DNA from: Filobacillus milosensis
GTDB taxonomy: Bacteria > Bacillota > Bacilli > Bacillales > Alkalibacillaceae
Length of the DNA stretch: 64,000 bases
Reading direction: 5' to 3'
Assembly: GCF_004402015.1 (NCBI RefSeq)
Contig: NZ_SOPW01000001.1
Coordinates: forward strand, 124,001 to 188,000
The notes under the pieces are model-generated. The model had not been told where the DNA came from. It saw nothing but the letters and a program-made list of their open reading frames with translations, and made no database searches. Position 1 is the stretch's first letter. The number at the start of each line of letters is the position of its first letter. Positions 46,016 through 55,909 of this stretch are shown here, in pieces. The position numbers and the translations under genes were made by a program.

Positions 46016-47731
46016 TTAATCACCTTTTTTTTGTTTTAAAAAATGAAGTAATTTATCAATACTCCATGTGTTAATTACAGAGTCCTTTTTTATAAAACCT
46101 TTTTTTGCAGCTTGAACTCCAATTTTCATATCGTCTAACATTTTATAATTGTGAGCATCTGTATTAATAGCAATATAAGCACCTTTATCTTGAGCTACTC
46201 TTAGCCAGTCCCACTCTAAATCCAATCGATTAGGATTAGCATTAAGTTCAATAATAGTTTTAGTTTCTACTGCTAAATCGATGAATTGCTCATAGTTTAC
46301 TGGATATCCATTACGTTTTCCAATTAAGCGCCCTGTTGGGTGAGCAATCATATCTACATATGGACATTCAAGTGCTCGTTTAAGGCGACTCATAATTTTT
46401 TCTTCACTTTGATTGAAACTTGAATGAATCGACGCAATAACGAAATCTAATTCTTTGAGAAAGTCCTCTTCATAATCCAGGTTGCCATCTGGTAAAATAT
46501 CCATTTCTATCCCTGATAAAACTGTAATTTCAGAGTACTTCTCATTCCATTCACGTATCTTTTCTTTTTGCTCCCGTAACCTTTTTTCATTTAATCCGTT
46601 TGCGACTCTTAAGAATTTAGAGTGATCGGTAATGGCAATAAATTCATAGCCTTTTTCAACAGCTTTTTCAATCATTTCATCAATTGATTGTGCCCCATCA
46701 CTCCAAGTCGTGTGCATGTGAACATCACCACGAATTTGTGATAGTTCAACTAACTCTGGTAATTCATTTATGGAGACTTCTTCACCAGATTCACGAATTT
46801 CAGGAGGCAGATAGGGTAAATCTAAGAAATTAAAGAATTCTTCTTCAGTTTTAAATGTATGATTTTCTTCTGTTTCACTATGTTGAATGCCATATTCACT
46901 AATTTTATAACCTTTTTCTTTTGCTAAACGACGCATTTCAACGTTGTGGTCTTTTGAACCTGTAAAATGGTGTAATGTTGTTACAAAATGCTCAGGCTCA
47001 ATTAACCTGAAATCAACAGAAATATCCCAATCATCGCTTACAACAACTGTTACTTTAGTTGAACCTTTAGAGACTACTTCTTTTACAGAAGGTAACTCAA
47101 CTAACTGGTCTGCAACTTTTTCTGGCGTTGTTGTGGCTACAATAAAATCTATATCTTTCACGGTTTCCTTAAGGCGTCTTAAACTCCCAGCAACAGAGAA
47201 GTCTAACACACCTTCAAGTGATTTTAGCTGAGCTTCTATTGCTTCTTTTATTGGGATGACATAAGATACTGGTAACCTTTCTGGTCTAGTATTAGCATCG
47301 TCCAGAGCCTTTACAATCTTTTCAACAGATTTTTTACCAAATCCACTCATGGCTTCTACTTCACCATTTTCACATGCTTTTCGAAGAGTAGCTTCATCAA
47401 TTACCCCTAATTCTTGATATAATCGAGATAACTTTTTACCGCCTAGACCTTGTATCTTTAATAGAGGAATTAACCCCTTAGGCACTTCTTCTGCTAGAGT
47501 ATTTAATGTTTCAGTCTCGCCATGATTAATAAATTCTTCAATAACCGCTTTGGTACCTTTACCAATCCCATTAAGCGCACCAAAATCATCTATTTCATTA
47601 AGAGAACGATCGTCCCTCTCGAGAGCTTGAGCTGCCTTCCGATAAGCAGAAGTTTTAAATGCATTTTCACCTTTTAACTCTAAATAAGTTGCGATATTCT
47701 CTAAATGTCTAATTACTTGGTTTTTATCCAT
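46016..47731 (-). CDS. polX: PolX, family X DNA polymerase with PHP exonuclease domain
   Basis: A 571-residue base-excision-repair polymerase. Residues 1-315 form the family X polymerase with helix-hairpin-helix motifs (GIGKGTKAVIEEF, IQGLGGKKLSRLY) and catalytic aspartates in VKDIDFIVAT and DISVDFRL. The C-terminal PHP domain (about 335-570) starts with RGDVHMHTTWSDG and contains IAITDHS and DMIAHPTGR. It lies between the CvpA-like gene and mutS2 in the conserved order. Confidence 0.95.
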   Translation of the reverse strand: MDKNQVIRHLENIATYLELKGENAFKTSAYRKAAQALERDDRSLNEIDDFGALNGIGKGTKAVIEEFINHGETETLNTLAEEVPKGLIPLLKIQGLGGKKLSRLYQELGVIDEATLRKACENGEVEAMSGFGKKSVEKIVKALDDANTRPERLPVSYVIPIKEAIEAQLKSLEGVLDFSVAGSLRRLKETVKDIDFIVATTTPEKVADQLVELPSVKEVVSKGSTKVTVVVSDDWDISVDFRLIEPEHFVTTLHHFTGSKDHNVEMRRLAKEKGYKISEYGIQHSETEENHTFKTEEEFFNFLDLPYLPPEIRESGEEVSINELPELVELSQIRGDVHMHTTWSDGAQSIDEMIEKAVEKGYEFIAITDHSKFLRVANGLNEKRLREQKEKIREWNEKYSEITVLSGIEMDILPDGNLDYEEDFLKELDFVIASIHSSFNQSEEKIMSRLKRALECPYVDMIAHPTGRLIGKRNGYPVNYEQFIDLAVETKTIIELNANPNRLDLEWDWLRVAQDKGAYIAINTDAHNYKMLDDMKIGVQAAKKGFIKKDSVINTWSIDKLLHFLKQKKGD

Positions 47732-47828
47732 AAATACCCACCTCTTTTATAACTTAATCCATGAGTTAAAATCTTATTAAATTACAAAGAAAAGAGGTTG
47801 AACTCTAACTGAGTTAACCCCTTGTTAC

Positions 47829-48368
47829 TTATTCTAAGTTTGTAAACCATTTTTCTTTTAATTGCTCAGAAAATATTGGTGTTTTTTCAATAATAAAACT
47901 AGCAAGTACGGACTGATTCAGTGATTCTTGTACGATGTCTACTGGAATTAATGAAGCAAAGAATAATAATACAAATAAAATTACATACATTTCAACTACA
48001 CCAAATATTGCACCTAATAAATTATTGACACTATGTAATATTGGCAGGTGAGCAACGAAATCTAGTAAGTTAGCAATTATTTGCATAATGATTTTCACCA
48101 CAAAGAAGATTGCAAAAAAGGCAATCCCGTGATAAAAAGCACCTTCTAATGCATCCGAATTAAAAACAGCTCCCCAAAAGTAAACGTCTGTCATGTCAGG
48201 GTAAGGAATCCATAGTTCTAATCTTGAAGCTAATTCTTTAAAATAAAGTAACGCAATAATAAAAGCGGTAATAAATCCAGTAAGGTGTAAAAACTGTAAT
48301 ATAAAACCTCTTTTTAATCCTATTAAAAATCCTAATATGAGTAGTATAAGTAATATTAAGCTAACCAT
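47829..48368 (-). CDS. CvpA family membrane protein (YshB-like)
   Basis: A 179-residue protein with four hydrophobic helices starting SLILLILLILGFLIGLKRGF, the CvpA-family opening. In E. coli CvpA is linked to colicin V export and envelope resistance; in Bacillus the role is unclear. It overlaps the zapA operon order zapA-cvpA-polX-mutS2, with one base between zapA stop and its start. Confidence 0.88.
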   Translation of the reverse strand: MVSLILLILLILGFLIGLKRGFILQFLHLTGFITAFIIALLYFKELASRLELWIPYPDMTDVYFWGAVFNSDALEGAFYHGIAFFAIFFVVKIIMQIIANLLDFVAHLPILHSVNNLLGAIFGVVEMYVILFVLLFFASLIPVDIVQESLNQSVLASFIIEKTPIFSEQLKEKWFTNLE

Positions 48369-48369
48369 T

Positions 48370-48633
48370 TTATCTTCTGTTATTCTTCCTTTCTTTCTGT
48401 ACCATTGCGTTGTATTCTTCTTTTAGTTTTAGGTAGTCGCTCATGGTATTAAGTGCAGTGAGTACAGCTAGTTGTGATGTATCTAAAGAAGGTTTAGCAT
48501 AGCGGATTTCATCCATTTTTTGATCCACTAAGCTTGCAACCATTTTTATGTGTTCAGCGGATTCTTCTCCTACTACAGTAAATTTTCGATTACTTATTTC
48601 GACTGTGATTCTATTTTTTCCCGACTCTGACAT
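48370..48633 (-). CDS. zapA: Cell division protein ZapA
   Basis: An 87-residue FtsZ-ring stabiliser. It has the small N-terminal globular domain (KNRITVEISNRKFTVVGEESAEHIKMVASLVDQKM) and a C-terminal coiled coil (DYLKLKEEYNAMVQKERKN). ATG 48631-48633 lies 7 bases after GGAGG and is preferred over the GTG one codon upstream. First gene of zapA-cvpA-polX-mutS2, divergent from rnhC. Confidence 0.93.
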   Translation of the reverse strand: MSESGKNRITVEISNRKFTVVGEESAEHIKMVASLVDQKMDEIRYAKPSLDTSQLAVLTALNTMSDYLKLKEEYNAMVQKERKNNRR

Positions 48634-48767
48634 CACGAGTCCTCCTCAAATACATTTCTAATCCATATAGTAACACGTTTTTACATGATTAGGAAAGTAG
48701 ATTATGGTGGATTCATAGTTTTAACACAATGTATACTGATAATAATAAGGTTAAAGGAGAAACAAAT

Positions 48768-49673
48768 ATGGGACAAAGTGTTATTAAATTAGATAAACAA
48801 AAAATGAAGAAACTTGTTAATTATTATACACCTTACCGTTCATCAAAGAAACCTCCCTATTCGGTTATGGTCGCAACTATTAATGGTTGTAAAATCACAG
48901 CATATGAATCAGGAAAAGTGATGTTTCAAGGGGACACTCATGCTGATGAAGCAGCTAAATGGGGAGAGGTAAGCGGTAAGTCAAAAGAACAATCAAAAAG
49001 CAAAGCAAAACCTAATTTCTTAGACCAAGCTCATATCGGTTCAGATGAAGCAGGAACAGGTGACTATTTTGGTCCAATTACTGTGGCTGCGGTCTATGCT
49101 ACTGAAAGGCAGCAAGAACTACTACGTGAATTAGGGGTTAAAGATTCAAAAACCTTGAAAGATCCAACTATTAGGAAAATCGTAAAAGATGTCTTGCAAA
49201 CTGATATCATTTATAGTTCACTAACATTAAACAATGAAAAATACAATCAGCTTCAACGCAAAGGCTGGACACAAGGTCGAATGAAAGCATGGATGCACCA
49301 TCATGCAATTGAGAATATAATAAAAAAATCAGAGGGTAAAGCTGATTACGAAGGTATTTTAGTCGACCAATTCTGTGAACCAGAAATTTTCTTTAAACAT
49401 GTGAAAGCAACTCGAAGCACGCCGCGTCAAGACTTATCGTTTATGACTAAGGCTGAAAGTTATTCCATTCCAGTAGCTGCTGCATCTATGATTGCAAGGT
49501 ATAGATTTTTAAGTGAGATGAACAAACTTTCAAAATTAGTAGGTTTTGATTTACAAAAAGGCGCTTCTAAAATTGTCGACCAGCAAATTAAGCGTATAGT
49601 TAAGTCAAAAGGAGAACCGTTCTTAGATCAAATAGCCAAAGTTCATTTTGCTAATACGAAGAAGGCTAGATAA
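48768..49673 (+). CDS. rnhC: Ribonuclease HIII
   Basis: A 301-residue enzyme that cuts RNA in RNA-DNA hybrids. The N-terminal TBP-like substrate domain (about 1-75) is followed by the catalytic core with GSDEAGTGDYFGP (D93, E94), KDSKTL and LVDQFCEP. ATG 48768 is 8 bases after AAAGGAG; an in-frame ATG at 48729 has no ribosome site. One of few plus-strand genes here, divergent from zapA as in B. subtilis. Confidence 0.96.
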   Translation: MGQSVIKLDKQKMKKLVNYYTPYRSSKKPPYSVMVATINGCKITAYESGKVMFQGDTHADEAAKWGEVSGKSKEQSKSKAKPNFLDQAHIGSDEAGTGDYFGPITVAAVYATERQQELLRELGVKDSKTLKDPTIRKIVKDVLQTDIIYSSLTLNNEKYNQLQRKGWTQGRMKAWMHHHAIENIIKKSEGKADYEGILVDQFCEPEIFFKHVKATRSTPRQDLSFMTKAESYSIPVAAASMIARYRFLSEMNKLSKLVGFDLQKGASKIVDQQIKRIVKSKGEPFLDQIAKVHFANTKKAR

Positions 49674-49677
49674 TTAA

Positions 49678-49715
49678 AATCCCCAGCTACAATATTTCTT
49701 GTAGCTGGGGTTTCT
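49678..49715. terminator. Bidirectional terminator between rnhC and pheT
   Basis: Perfect 12-bp stem CCCCAGCTACAA with its complement and a short loop, A run at left and T-rich right flank, between convergent stops. Confidence 0.9.
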
Positions 49716-49716
49716 A

Positions 49717-52143
49717 TTATCCACGAAGGACTGCATTAAAGTTATCTTCAATGTATTTCACAATTGTATTTCTTGCCTCTTCAATCTCTTCATCTTTAAG
49801 TGTGCGTTCATCATTTTGGAATACTAAGTTAAACGCGATTGATTTTTTACCTTCTTCCATATGCTCACCTTGATAAACGTCAAAAACTCGAACCGTTTCT
49901 AAGTAAGGTTGACCTTGTTGAAGAATCGCATCTTCTAATTGTTTAGCTGGAACGTCACGATCTACAACAAATGCTAAGTCTTGAGCAATTGCTGGGTATT
50001 TAGTAATTGCACGATATTTTTCACTAGCATTAGCTTGATCTAAAAGCTGATCTAAATTTAAGTCAAATACATATGTTTCTTGTAAGTCGTAACCTTTTTG
50101 GACCATTGGATGAACTTGGCCGACATATCCAATCACTTCATTATCTAATTTCACGACAGCCGTTCGACCTGGATGCATATCATCCAAATCAGCCTTTTCA
50201 AACTCAACATTTCTACCTAATAAGTGTTCACACATTCCCTCTAAAATACCTTTAATGACAAAGAAGTCGACTTCAAGCTTTTCACCTTGCCAAGGATGAT
50301 TTTCCCAAAGGCCAGTAACAGCTCCTGATACGCGTAAGTTTTCTTCAGGCTGAGAGCCTTTTTCTTTTTGCAGATAGACAGAACCAATTTCATATAATGC
50401 TACATTATATTGATTACGAGCAACATTATACTGAACGCTTGATAATAGCTCAGGAATAGCGCTTAAACGCAAGTGGCTATGCAAGTCAGTCATTGGTAAA
50501 GCTAAGTTAATCGGCTCAGTATTCATTGATTTGATTTCTGGACTGACAAACTTAGTTGCCCAATCTTCTTTAGTTAAAGAATAAGTTAATGATTCATTAA
50601 GGCCTGCTTTTTGTAAATAGTCTTGTGTTTCTCGAATTAATTTTTGGCGTCTCGTTAAGCCACCTTTGTGAGCTGATCCAATTGGTAATGTATATGGAAT
50701 ATTGTCATATCCATACAAACGAGCAATTTCTTCAACCATATCCTCTTTGATTGAAATATCATTTCGACGTGGAGGAACAGTTACTGTGAATGAGTTACCA
50801 TCTACTTCTACATCAAAACGCAAACGCTCAATAATACTCTTCATTTCATTTGTTGAAATGTCTGTTCCAATTTTCTTATTGATTTCATCTTGAGTGAACT
50901 TAACAACTTCAGGAGTATAATCAGTTGATCCTTCTTCCTCTAATTCCCCTAAAACAGTTCCGTTACCTAATTCAGATAAAAGCTCTGCTGCACGAGTTGC
51001 CGCTTCTTTTACGCGCGTAATGTCTAATCCTTTTTCAAAGCGAACGCTCGCTTCACTGCGAAGGCCGTGATCTTTAGAGCCTTGGCGAACGACACCTGGA
51101 TCAAAATAAGCCGCTTCAAGTAAAATCGTCGTTGTATCATCCTGAACTTCTGACTCTTCTCCACCCATTACACCAGCAATGGCATGAGCTTCTTTTCCAT
51201 TTGTAATGACAAGGTGATCAGAAGTTAATGTACGTTCTTCCCCATCTAAAGTTTTTATCGTTTCACCATCTTTGGCCAAACGAGTCACGACTTCTTTAGA
51301 ACCAAAACGATCATAATCAAAAGCGTGTAGAGGTTGACCATATTCTAATAATACGTAGTTTGTCACATCTACCACATTATTGATTGGACGGATGCCTGCA
51401 CTGATTAAACGGTTCTGTAACCATGATGGAGATGACTTAACTGTTACATTTTTAATGATCCAAGCTCCGTAATATGGGTTAGCTTTTTCATCTTCAATTT
51501 TTACCGAAATATAGTCACTTGAAGCCTCATTAGAGATTTGAACTTCAGGATTTGGTAAATTGATGTCTTTATTGTAAACAGCTGAAACTTCGTAAGCCAT
51601 TCCAAACATGCTTAAACAATCTGAACGATTAGCCGTTAATTCAATTTCAATAATCTCATCATCAAGGTTTAGTATAGGACAAGCTGGTTCTCCTGCTTTA
51701 ACATCTTCTTGGAAGACATAAATACCTTCTTTGAATTCATCTTGCACGTATTTTTCATCGATCCCTAACTCTTGTAATGAGCAAATCATACCTTCAGATG
51801 CTTCACCACGTAGTTTAGCTTTTTTAATTTTAAATCCACCTGGTAAACGCGCTCCAGGTTTTGCAACAACAACATGCTGACCTTTTGCCACATTCGGTGC
51901 TCCACAAACGATTTGTGCTAACTCCTCTTCACCTACGTCTACTTGGCATACATTTAATTTATCTGCATTTGGATGTTGTTCACACTCTTTGACATAGCCT
52001 ACGACTACTTTTTCATGAGCTAAAGCCGGCCCGTGCACTTGTTCAACTTCAAGCCCACTTTTAGTAATTGTTTCAGCTAAGTCATTTGTTTCTATATTGT
52101 TTAAATCCACATATTGTTCTAACCATTTTCGTGATACTAACAT
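49717..52143 (-). CDS. pheT: Phenylalanyl-tRNA synthetase beta subunit
   Basis: An 808-residue subunit of the (alpha-beta)2 enzyme. Order of domains: N-terminal EMAP-like tRNA-binding OB fold (about 40-150), B3/B4 editing domain with LTANRSDCLSMFGMAYEVSA, B5, catalytic-like core, and C-terminal FDX-ACB anticodon-binding domain (about 715-808). The editing domain hydrolyses Tyr-tRNA-Phe. It follows pheS by 15 bases and shares its T-box-controlled transcript. Confidence 0.97.
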   Translation of the reverse strand: MLVSRKWLEQYVDLNNIETNDLAETITKSGLEVEQVHGPALAHEKVVVGYVKECEQHPNADKLNVCQVDVGEEELAQIVCGAPNVAKGQHVVVAKPGARLPGGFKIKKAKLRGEASEGMICSLQELGIDEKYVQDEFKEGIYVFQEDVKAGEPACPILNLDDEIIEIELTANRSDCLSMFGMAYEVSAVYNKDINLPNPEVQISNEASSDYISVKIEDEKANPYYGAWIIKNVTVKSSPSWLQNRLISAGIRPINNVVDVTNYVLLEYGQPLHAFDYDRFGSKEVVTRLAKDGETIKTLDGEERTLTSDHLVITNGKEAHAIAGVMGGEESEVQDDTTTILLEAAYFDPGVVRQGSKDHGLRSEASVRFEKGLDITRVKEAATRAAELLSELGNGTVLGELEEEGSTDYTPEVVKFTQDEINKKIGTDISTNEMKSIIERLRFDVEVDGNSFTVTVPPRRNDISIKEDMVEEIARLYGYDNIPYTLPIGSAHKGGLTRRQKLIRETQDYLQKAGLNESLTYSLTKEDWATKFVSPEIKSMNTEPINLALPMTDLHSHLRLSAIPELLSSVQYNVARNQYNVALYEIGSVYLQKEKGSQPEENLRVSGAVTGLWENHPWQGEKLEVDFFVIKGILEGMCEHLLGRNVEFEKADLDDMHPGRTAVVKLDNEVIGYVGQVHPMVQKGYDLQETYVFDLNLDQLLDQANASEKYRAITKYPAIAQDLAFVVDRDVPAKQLEDAILQQGQPYLETVRVFDVYQGEHMEEGKKSIAFNLVFQNDERTLKDEEIEEARNTIVKYIEDNFNAVLRG

Positions 52144-52158
52144 GATTTCATTCCTCCT

Positions 52159-53193
52159 TTATACCCCATGGAATTGCTTTAAGAATCGTACGTCGTTTGT
52201 ATAGAAGTGACGAATATCTTCTATACCATATTTCAACATCGCGATACGCTCGGGTCCCATTCCAAAAGCAAATCCAGAATATTTCTCAGAATCAAAGCCA
52301 GCCATTTCTAATACATTTGGATGCACCATGCCAGCACCTAAAATCTCAATCCAACCAGACCCTTTACAAACTGAACAACCTTCTCCACCACAGATCTTAC
52401 ATGAGATATCCATTTCAACTGAAGGCTCAGTAAACGGGAAGAAACTCGGGCGTAAACGAATGGCACGCTCTTCGCCAAATAAATGTTTAGCAAATTCATT
52501 TAAGGTTCCTTTTAAATCACTCATGCGAACATTTTCATCTACATATAAGCCCTCTATTTGTGTAAACTGGTGTGAGTGTGTCGCGTCATCTGTGTCACGG
52601 CGATAAACTTTACCGGGACAAATGATTTTAACTGGTCCTTTACCTTCATGCTTTCTTAAAGTACGTGCCTGCACCGGTGAGGTCTGTGTACGCATTAATA
52701 GTTCTTCTGTAATAAAGAATGAATCTTGCATATCACGAGCCGGGTGATTTTTAGGTAAGTTTAACGATTCGAAGTTATAGAAGTCTGTTTCAACTTCTGG
52801 TCCTTCAGCCACTTGATAACCCATACCTGTAAATAGGTCTTCAATATTACGAATAACTTTTCTTAATAAATGCGGGCCACCAACTTGAGCAGGTCGTCCA
52901 GGTAATGTCACATCAATCGATTCTTCTTTTAACTGACGTTCCATGGCTGCTTGCTCTAATTTAGTTTTCTTGCTTTCCAATGCTTCCGTAATTTCGTCTC
53001 GTACCTCATTAGCTAATTGACCAATCACTGGACGCTCTTCTTTTGAAAGTTTACCCATACCTTTTAAAACTTCTGTAATCTGACCTTTTTTACCAAGGAA
53101 ATACACACGTACATCTTGTAATTGTTTTTCATCATCAGATGATTGAATTTGTTTCAACGCTTCTTCTTTAATTTCTTGTAGACGTTCCTTCAC
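52159..53193 (-). CDS. pheS: Phenylalanyl-tRNA synthetase alpha subunit
   Basis: A 344-residue catalytic subunit. The N-terminal coiled coil binds tRNA. Class II motif 2 is [21 protein letters not shown], and motif 3 is [15 protein letters not shown] cysteine set [17 protein letters not shown] is present as in Bacillus. The start is GTG 53191-53193, 7 bases after GGAGG; the open frame continues 26 codons upstream into the leader but without a site. Controlled by the T-box upstream. Confidence 0.96.
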   Translation of the reverse strand: MKERLQEIKEEALKQIQSSDDEKQLQDVRVYFLGKKGQITEVLKGMGKLSKEERPVIGQLANEVRDEITEALESKKTKLEQAAMERQLKEESIDVTLPGRPAQVGGPHLLRKVIRNIEDLFTGMGYQVAEGPEVETDFYNFESLNLPKNHPARDMQDSFFITEELLMRTQTSPVQARTLRKHEGKGPVKIICPGKVYRRDTDDATHSHQFTQIEGLYVDENVRMSDLKGTLNEFAKHLFGEERAIRLRPSFFPFTEPSVEMDISCKICGGEGCSVCKGSGWIEILGAGMVHPNVLEMAGFDSEKYSGFAFGMGPERIAMLKYGIEDIRHFYTNDVRFLKQFHGV

Positions 53194-53221
53194 TTTGTTT
53201 CCTCCTTTTTTATGCAAATAA

Positions 53222-53490
53222 AAAAACTCCTCCCTAAGGAAAAGGGACGAGTTGTATATCCGTGTTACCACCCTAATTGATAACTATGTAAGTTACCCAC
53301 TTCGTTTCGATAACGGACGATCTCCGGGTCACCTTTACTAAACAGGTCCAGGTGCCAGCTCCAGAGTGAAATTCGGCTTTTCAATTAATGAGGATACTTC
53401 CAGTCCAAGGTATCCATTCCCTGTTCATCAATCAGCTGAAAAGCTTACTTGACCTCATTCACAGCTTTTATAATTCAATTGTTCTGAGAA
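53222..53490 (-). promoter_or_regulatory. T-box leader of pheST
   Basis: T-box core GGGTGGTAACACGG (53260-53273), terminator stem 53225-53235 with 53243-53253 and a T run, and a specifier TTC (Phe) at 53368-53370 directly before ACTCTGG. Uncharged tRNA-Phe should prevent termination. No coding gene lies in this stretch. Confidence 0.93.
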
Positions 53491-53492
53491 TA

Positions 53493-53521
53493 ATTATAGA
53501 AAACATTTGACATTTTATCAA
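53493..53521 (-). promoter_or_regulatory. Predicted sigma-A promoter of pheST
   Basis: TTGATA (53516-53521) and TATAAT (53493-53498) with a 17-base spacer on the minus strand. The -35 overlaps the stop codon of the methyltransferase gene. Confidence 0.8.
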
Positions 53522-54264
53522 GTCACAAGTGAAAAATGATATAAAACAATACTGGTTGCAATACCGACATTTAATGATTCACTTTGACGATGAATTGGAA
53601 TATATACCGTTTCATCAGCTCTGGATAGAAATTCAGGATTTACTCCACTGCCTTCATTTCCTACAATAACTGCAAAAGTACCTGGTGATTGAATTTCGTT
53701 AAGTGGTTTAGCCTGTTCATCTAATGCTGTTCCAAACACTTTTATATCGTTAGTTCGGCATTTATCAATCCATTCATCCAGATTTCCTCGTATTACAGGT
53801 ATATGAAATAACGCACCTTGTGTTGCACGAATGACTTTATCATGAAATAAGTCGGCAGAGCCTTTACCTAAGGTCACGGCATCGATATCAAAAGCTAAGG
53901 CTGTCCGAATCATCGTGCCAACATTACCCGGATCCTGGACCGCATCAATAAGCAACACCTTTTGAAAATCATTTTTCTCTTCAACTTTAATTTGAACCAA
54001 GGCCATAATACCTTGAGGTGTCTCTGTCTGCGATAATTCATTAAATACCTCATCACTCACATAAATGAATTCATGATTTTCCCATTCATTTGGAACTGTT
54101 TCATCTTCATGTACAATCAGTTTTTCAATAGTCCAATCACTTTTAATTGCTTCTTCAACTAAATGCCATCCTTCAACTAAAAACGTATTTAATTCATCAC
54201 GGTACTTTTTTCGATGCAATTTTTTCCATTGTTTAACTTGCTTATTTTGTTTTGATTCAATCAT
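53518..54264 (-). CDS. SpoU/TrmH-family RNA 2'-O-methyltransferase (YsgA-like)
   Basis: A 248-residue SPOUT-class methyltransferase. The N-terminal substrate domain (KYRDELNTFLVEGWHLVEEA) precedes the knotted SAM domain with LIDAVQDPGNVGTMIRTA, VIVGNEGSGVNPEFL and PIHRQSESLNVGIATSIVLY. Its target is probably rRNA. ATG 54262-54264 is chosen, 10 bases after AGGAG, which gives the usual length. It lies between pheS and divergent sspI as ysgA does. Confidence 0.93.
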   Translation of the reverse strand: MIESKQNKQVKQWKKLHRKKYRDELNTFLVEGWHLVEEAIKSDWTIEKLIVHEDETVPNEWENHEFIYVSDEVFNELSQTETPQGIMALVQIKVEEKNDFQKVLLIDAVQDPGNVGTMIRTALAFDIDAVTLGKGSADLFHDKVIRATQGALFHIPVIRGNLDEWIDKCRTNDIKVFGTALDEQAKPLNEIQSPGTFAVIVGNEGSGVNPEFLSRADETVYIPIHRQSESLNVGIATSIVLYHFSLVT

Positions 54265-54365
54265 CTGTATTTTACTCCTAAATAGCTTTTTTACCATCAT
54301 ACATAGTTTAGAACTGTTTGGTCAAACTACATATAAAATGTATATTCAAAATGAGGTGACCTTCA

Positions 54366-54581
54366 ATGGATTTAAATTTAAGAAAAGCTATAAAAAGTAA
54401 TATCGCAGGTAATAACGAAGAGCAGTTAGAAGCAACAATTTTAGATGCAATTGAAAGCGGAGAAGAAAAGATGCTTCCTGGTCTAGGTGTACTTTTTGAA
54501 ATGATTTGGCAAAATGCCGATGATAATGAAAAAGAACAAATGCTTACATTATTAGAACAAGAGGCTCAAAAATTAGGTTAA
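54366..54581 (+). CDS. sspI: Small acid-soluble spore protein SspI
   Basis: A 71-residue minor spore core protein. [49 protein letters not shown] is close to B. subtilis SspI over its length. In B. subtilis it is made in the forespore under sigma-G. GAGGTGACC ribosome site 7-8 bases before ATG. It is divergent from the SpoU methylase gene and followed by a strong terminator. Confidence 0.96.
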   Translation: MDLNLRKAIKSNIAGNNEEQLEATILDAIESGEEKMLPGLGVLFEMIWQNADDNEKEQMLTLLEQEAQKLG

Positions 54582-54585
54582 GGGT

Positions 54586-54620
54586 ACCCCACTTGCATTG
54601 AAGCAAGTGGGGTTGTTTTT
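54586..54620 (+). terminator. Terminator after sspI
   Basis: Perfect 10-bp stem CCCCACTTGC/GCAAGTGGGG with a 6-base loop and a T-rich tail, 5 bases past the stop. Confidence 0.9.
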
Positions 54621-54632
54621 ACAAAGCGCGCT

Positions 54633-54709
54633 ATTATTTCGATGAACGCTCAATTATTTCTGTGAACGCTCAATTATTTCTGTGAACGCTCAATTATTTC
54701 TGTGAACGC
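54633..54709. repeat. 20-bp tandem repeat, about 3.9 copies
   Basis: The unit ATTATTTCTGTGAACGCTCA repeats head to tail; only the first copy differs by two bases (GATG for TGTG). It fills the gap between the sspI terminator and the peptidase terminator. No spacers, so it is a minisatellite and not a CRISPR. Confidence 0.92.
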
Positions 54710-54745
54710 AAAAAATCTCGCTGACTTGTGTCAGCGAGATTTTTA
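54710..54745 (-). terminator. Terminator after the M42 peptidase gene
   Basis: Perfect stem AAAAATCTCGCTGAC with GTCAGCGAGATTTTT and a 4-base loop, directly after the stop. Confidence 0.9.
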
Positions 54746-54748
54746 TAA

Positions 54749-55834
54749 TTAGCTAAATGTAATGCTCTCTACAGTTTTACGATCTAGCTTTTTAATAACT
54801 TTAACTATTAAGTCAACCGCATTGTCAAAATCATCACGGTGTAGCATAGCTGCATGTGAGTGAATGTAACGAGTTGGGATCGTGATTGATAATGACGGTA
54901 CCCCATCACCAGTTAAGTGAATTTTACCTGAGTCAGTTCCACCACCAGGCATAGACTCATATTGGAATGGGATGTTGTTTTCTTCAGCTGTGTTAATAAC
55001 GAAATCACGAACACCTTTATGAGATACCATTGATGCATCATAAAGAACGATTTGTGGGCCTTTACCCATTTCGCTTGCTGCGTCCTTATCATCAACACCA
55101 GGCATGTCTCCTGCAATACCTACGTCAACACCAAAACCGATATCAGGTTTAATAGCATGAGCAGAAGTACCAGCACCGCGTAGTCCGATTTCTTCTTGAA
55201 CCGTACCAACACCGTAAACCACGTTTGGATGTTTTTCATCTTTAAGACGTTTTAATACCTCAATTGCGATTGCACAACCAATACGGTTATCCCACGCTTT
55301 AGCAAGTAGAAGTTTATCATTCTTCATCTGAGTAAATTCAAAATAAGGAACGATTGAATCGCCTGGGCGTACACCAAACTCTTCAGCTTCTTCTCTGCTT
55401 GAAGCACCAATGTCAACAAACATATCTTTAATCTCTACTGGCTTTTTACGAGCTTCAGGAGATAAAATATGTGGAGGCTTAGAACCAATTACCCCTGTTA
55501 GGTCACCTTCACGCGTCATAATAGTCACACGCTGTGCCAACATAACTTGATTCCACCAGCCACCTACTGGTTGGAAGAAAATAAAACCTTTGTCGTCGAT
55601 TCTAGTCACCATAAAACCAACTTCATCCAGGTGACCTGCCACCATAACTTTTGGTCCGTTTTCTTCACCTGTCTTCTTAGCAATTAAGCTCCCCAAATGA
55701 TCCGTTGTAACTTCTTCCGCATGTGAAGCTATGTATTTTTTCATCACTTCTCGCGGTTCTCTTTCATTACCTGGAATTCCTTTGGCATCTGTTAAATCTT
55801 TTAACATCGTAAGAGTTTCATCAAAATTTGCCAT
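54749..55834 (-). CDS. M42 family metallopeptidase (YsdC-like aminopeptidase)
   Basis: A 361-residue dinuclear zinc aminopeptidase of the tetrahedral M42 group. Metal ligands and catalytic residues are visible: H in [13 protein letters not shown] in [11 protein letters not shown], the EE pair in [14 protein letters not shown] in GVDVGIAGD and the late H in [11 protein letters not shown]. It probably trims peptides in the cytoplasm. It corresponds by order to ysdC of B. subtilis. Confidence 0.92.
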   Translation of the reverse strand: MANFDETLTMLKDLTDAKGIPGNEREPREVMKKYIASHAEEVTTDHLGSLIAKKTGEENGPKVMVAGHLDEVGFMVTRIDDKGFIFFQPVGGWWNQVMLAQRVTIMTREGDLTGVIGSKPPHILSPEARKKPVEIKDMFVDIGASSREEAEEFGVRPGDSIVPYFEFTQMKNDKLLLAKAWDNRIGCAIAIEVLKRLKDEKHPNVVYGVGTVQEEIGLRGAGTSAHAIKPDIGFGVDVGIAGDMPGVDDKDAASEMGKGPQIVLYDASMVSHKGVRDFVINTAEENNIPFQYESMPGGGTDSGKIHLTGDGVPSLSITIPTRYIHSHAAMLHRDDFDNAVDLIVKVIKKLDRKTVESITFS

Positions 55835-55909
55835 GTGTCTTCCTCCTAAATCAACTATATTATTTATCTGCCTATTCCATTATAAAGGTTTTACGAATAT
55901 TTCACAAAA

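Noticed and set aside
54633-54709. Possible CRISPR array
   Set aside because: Units are directly adjacent with no unique spacers, and no cas genes are present.
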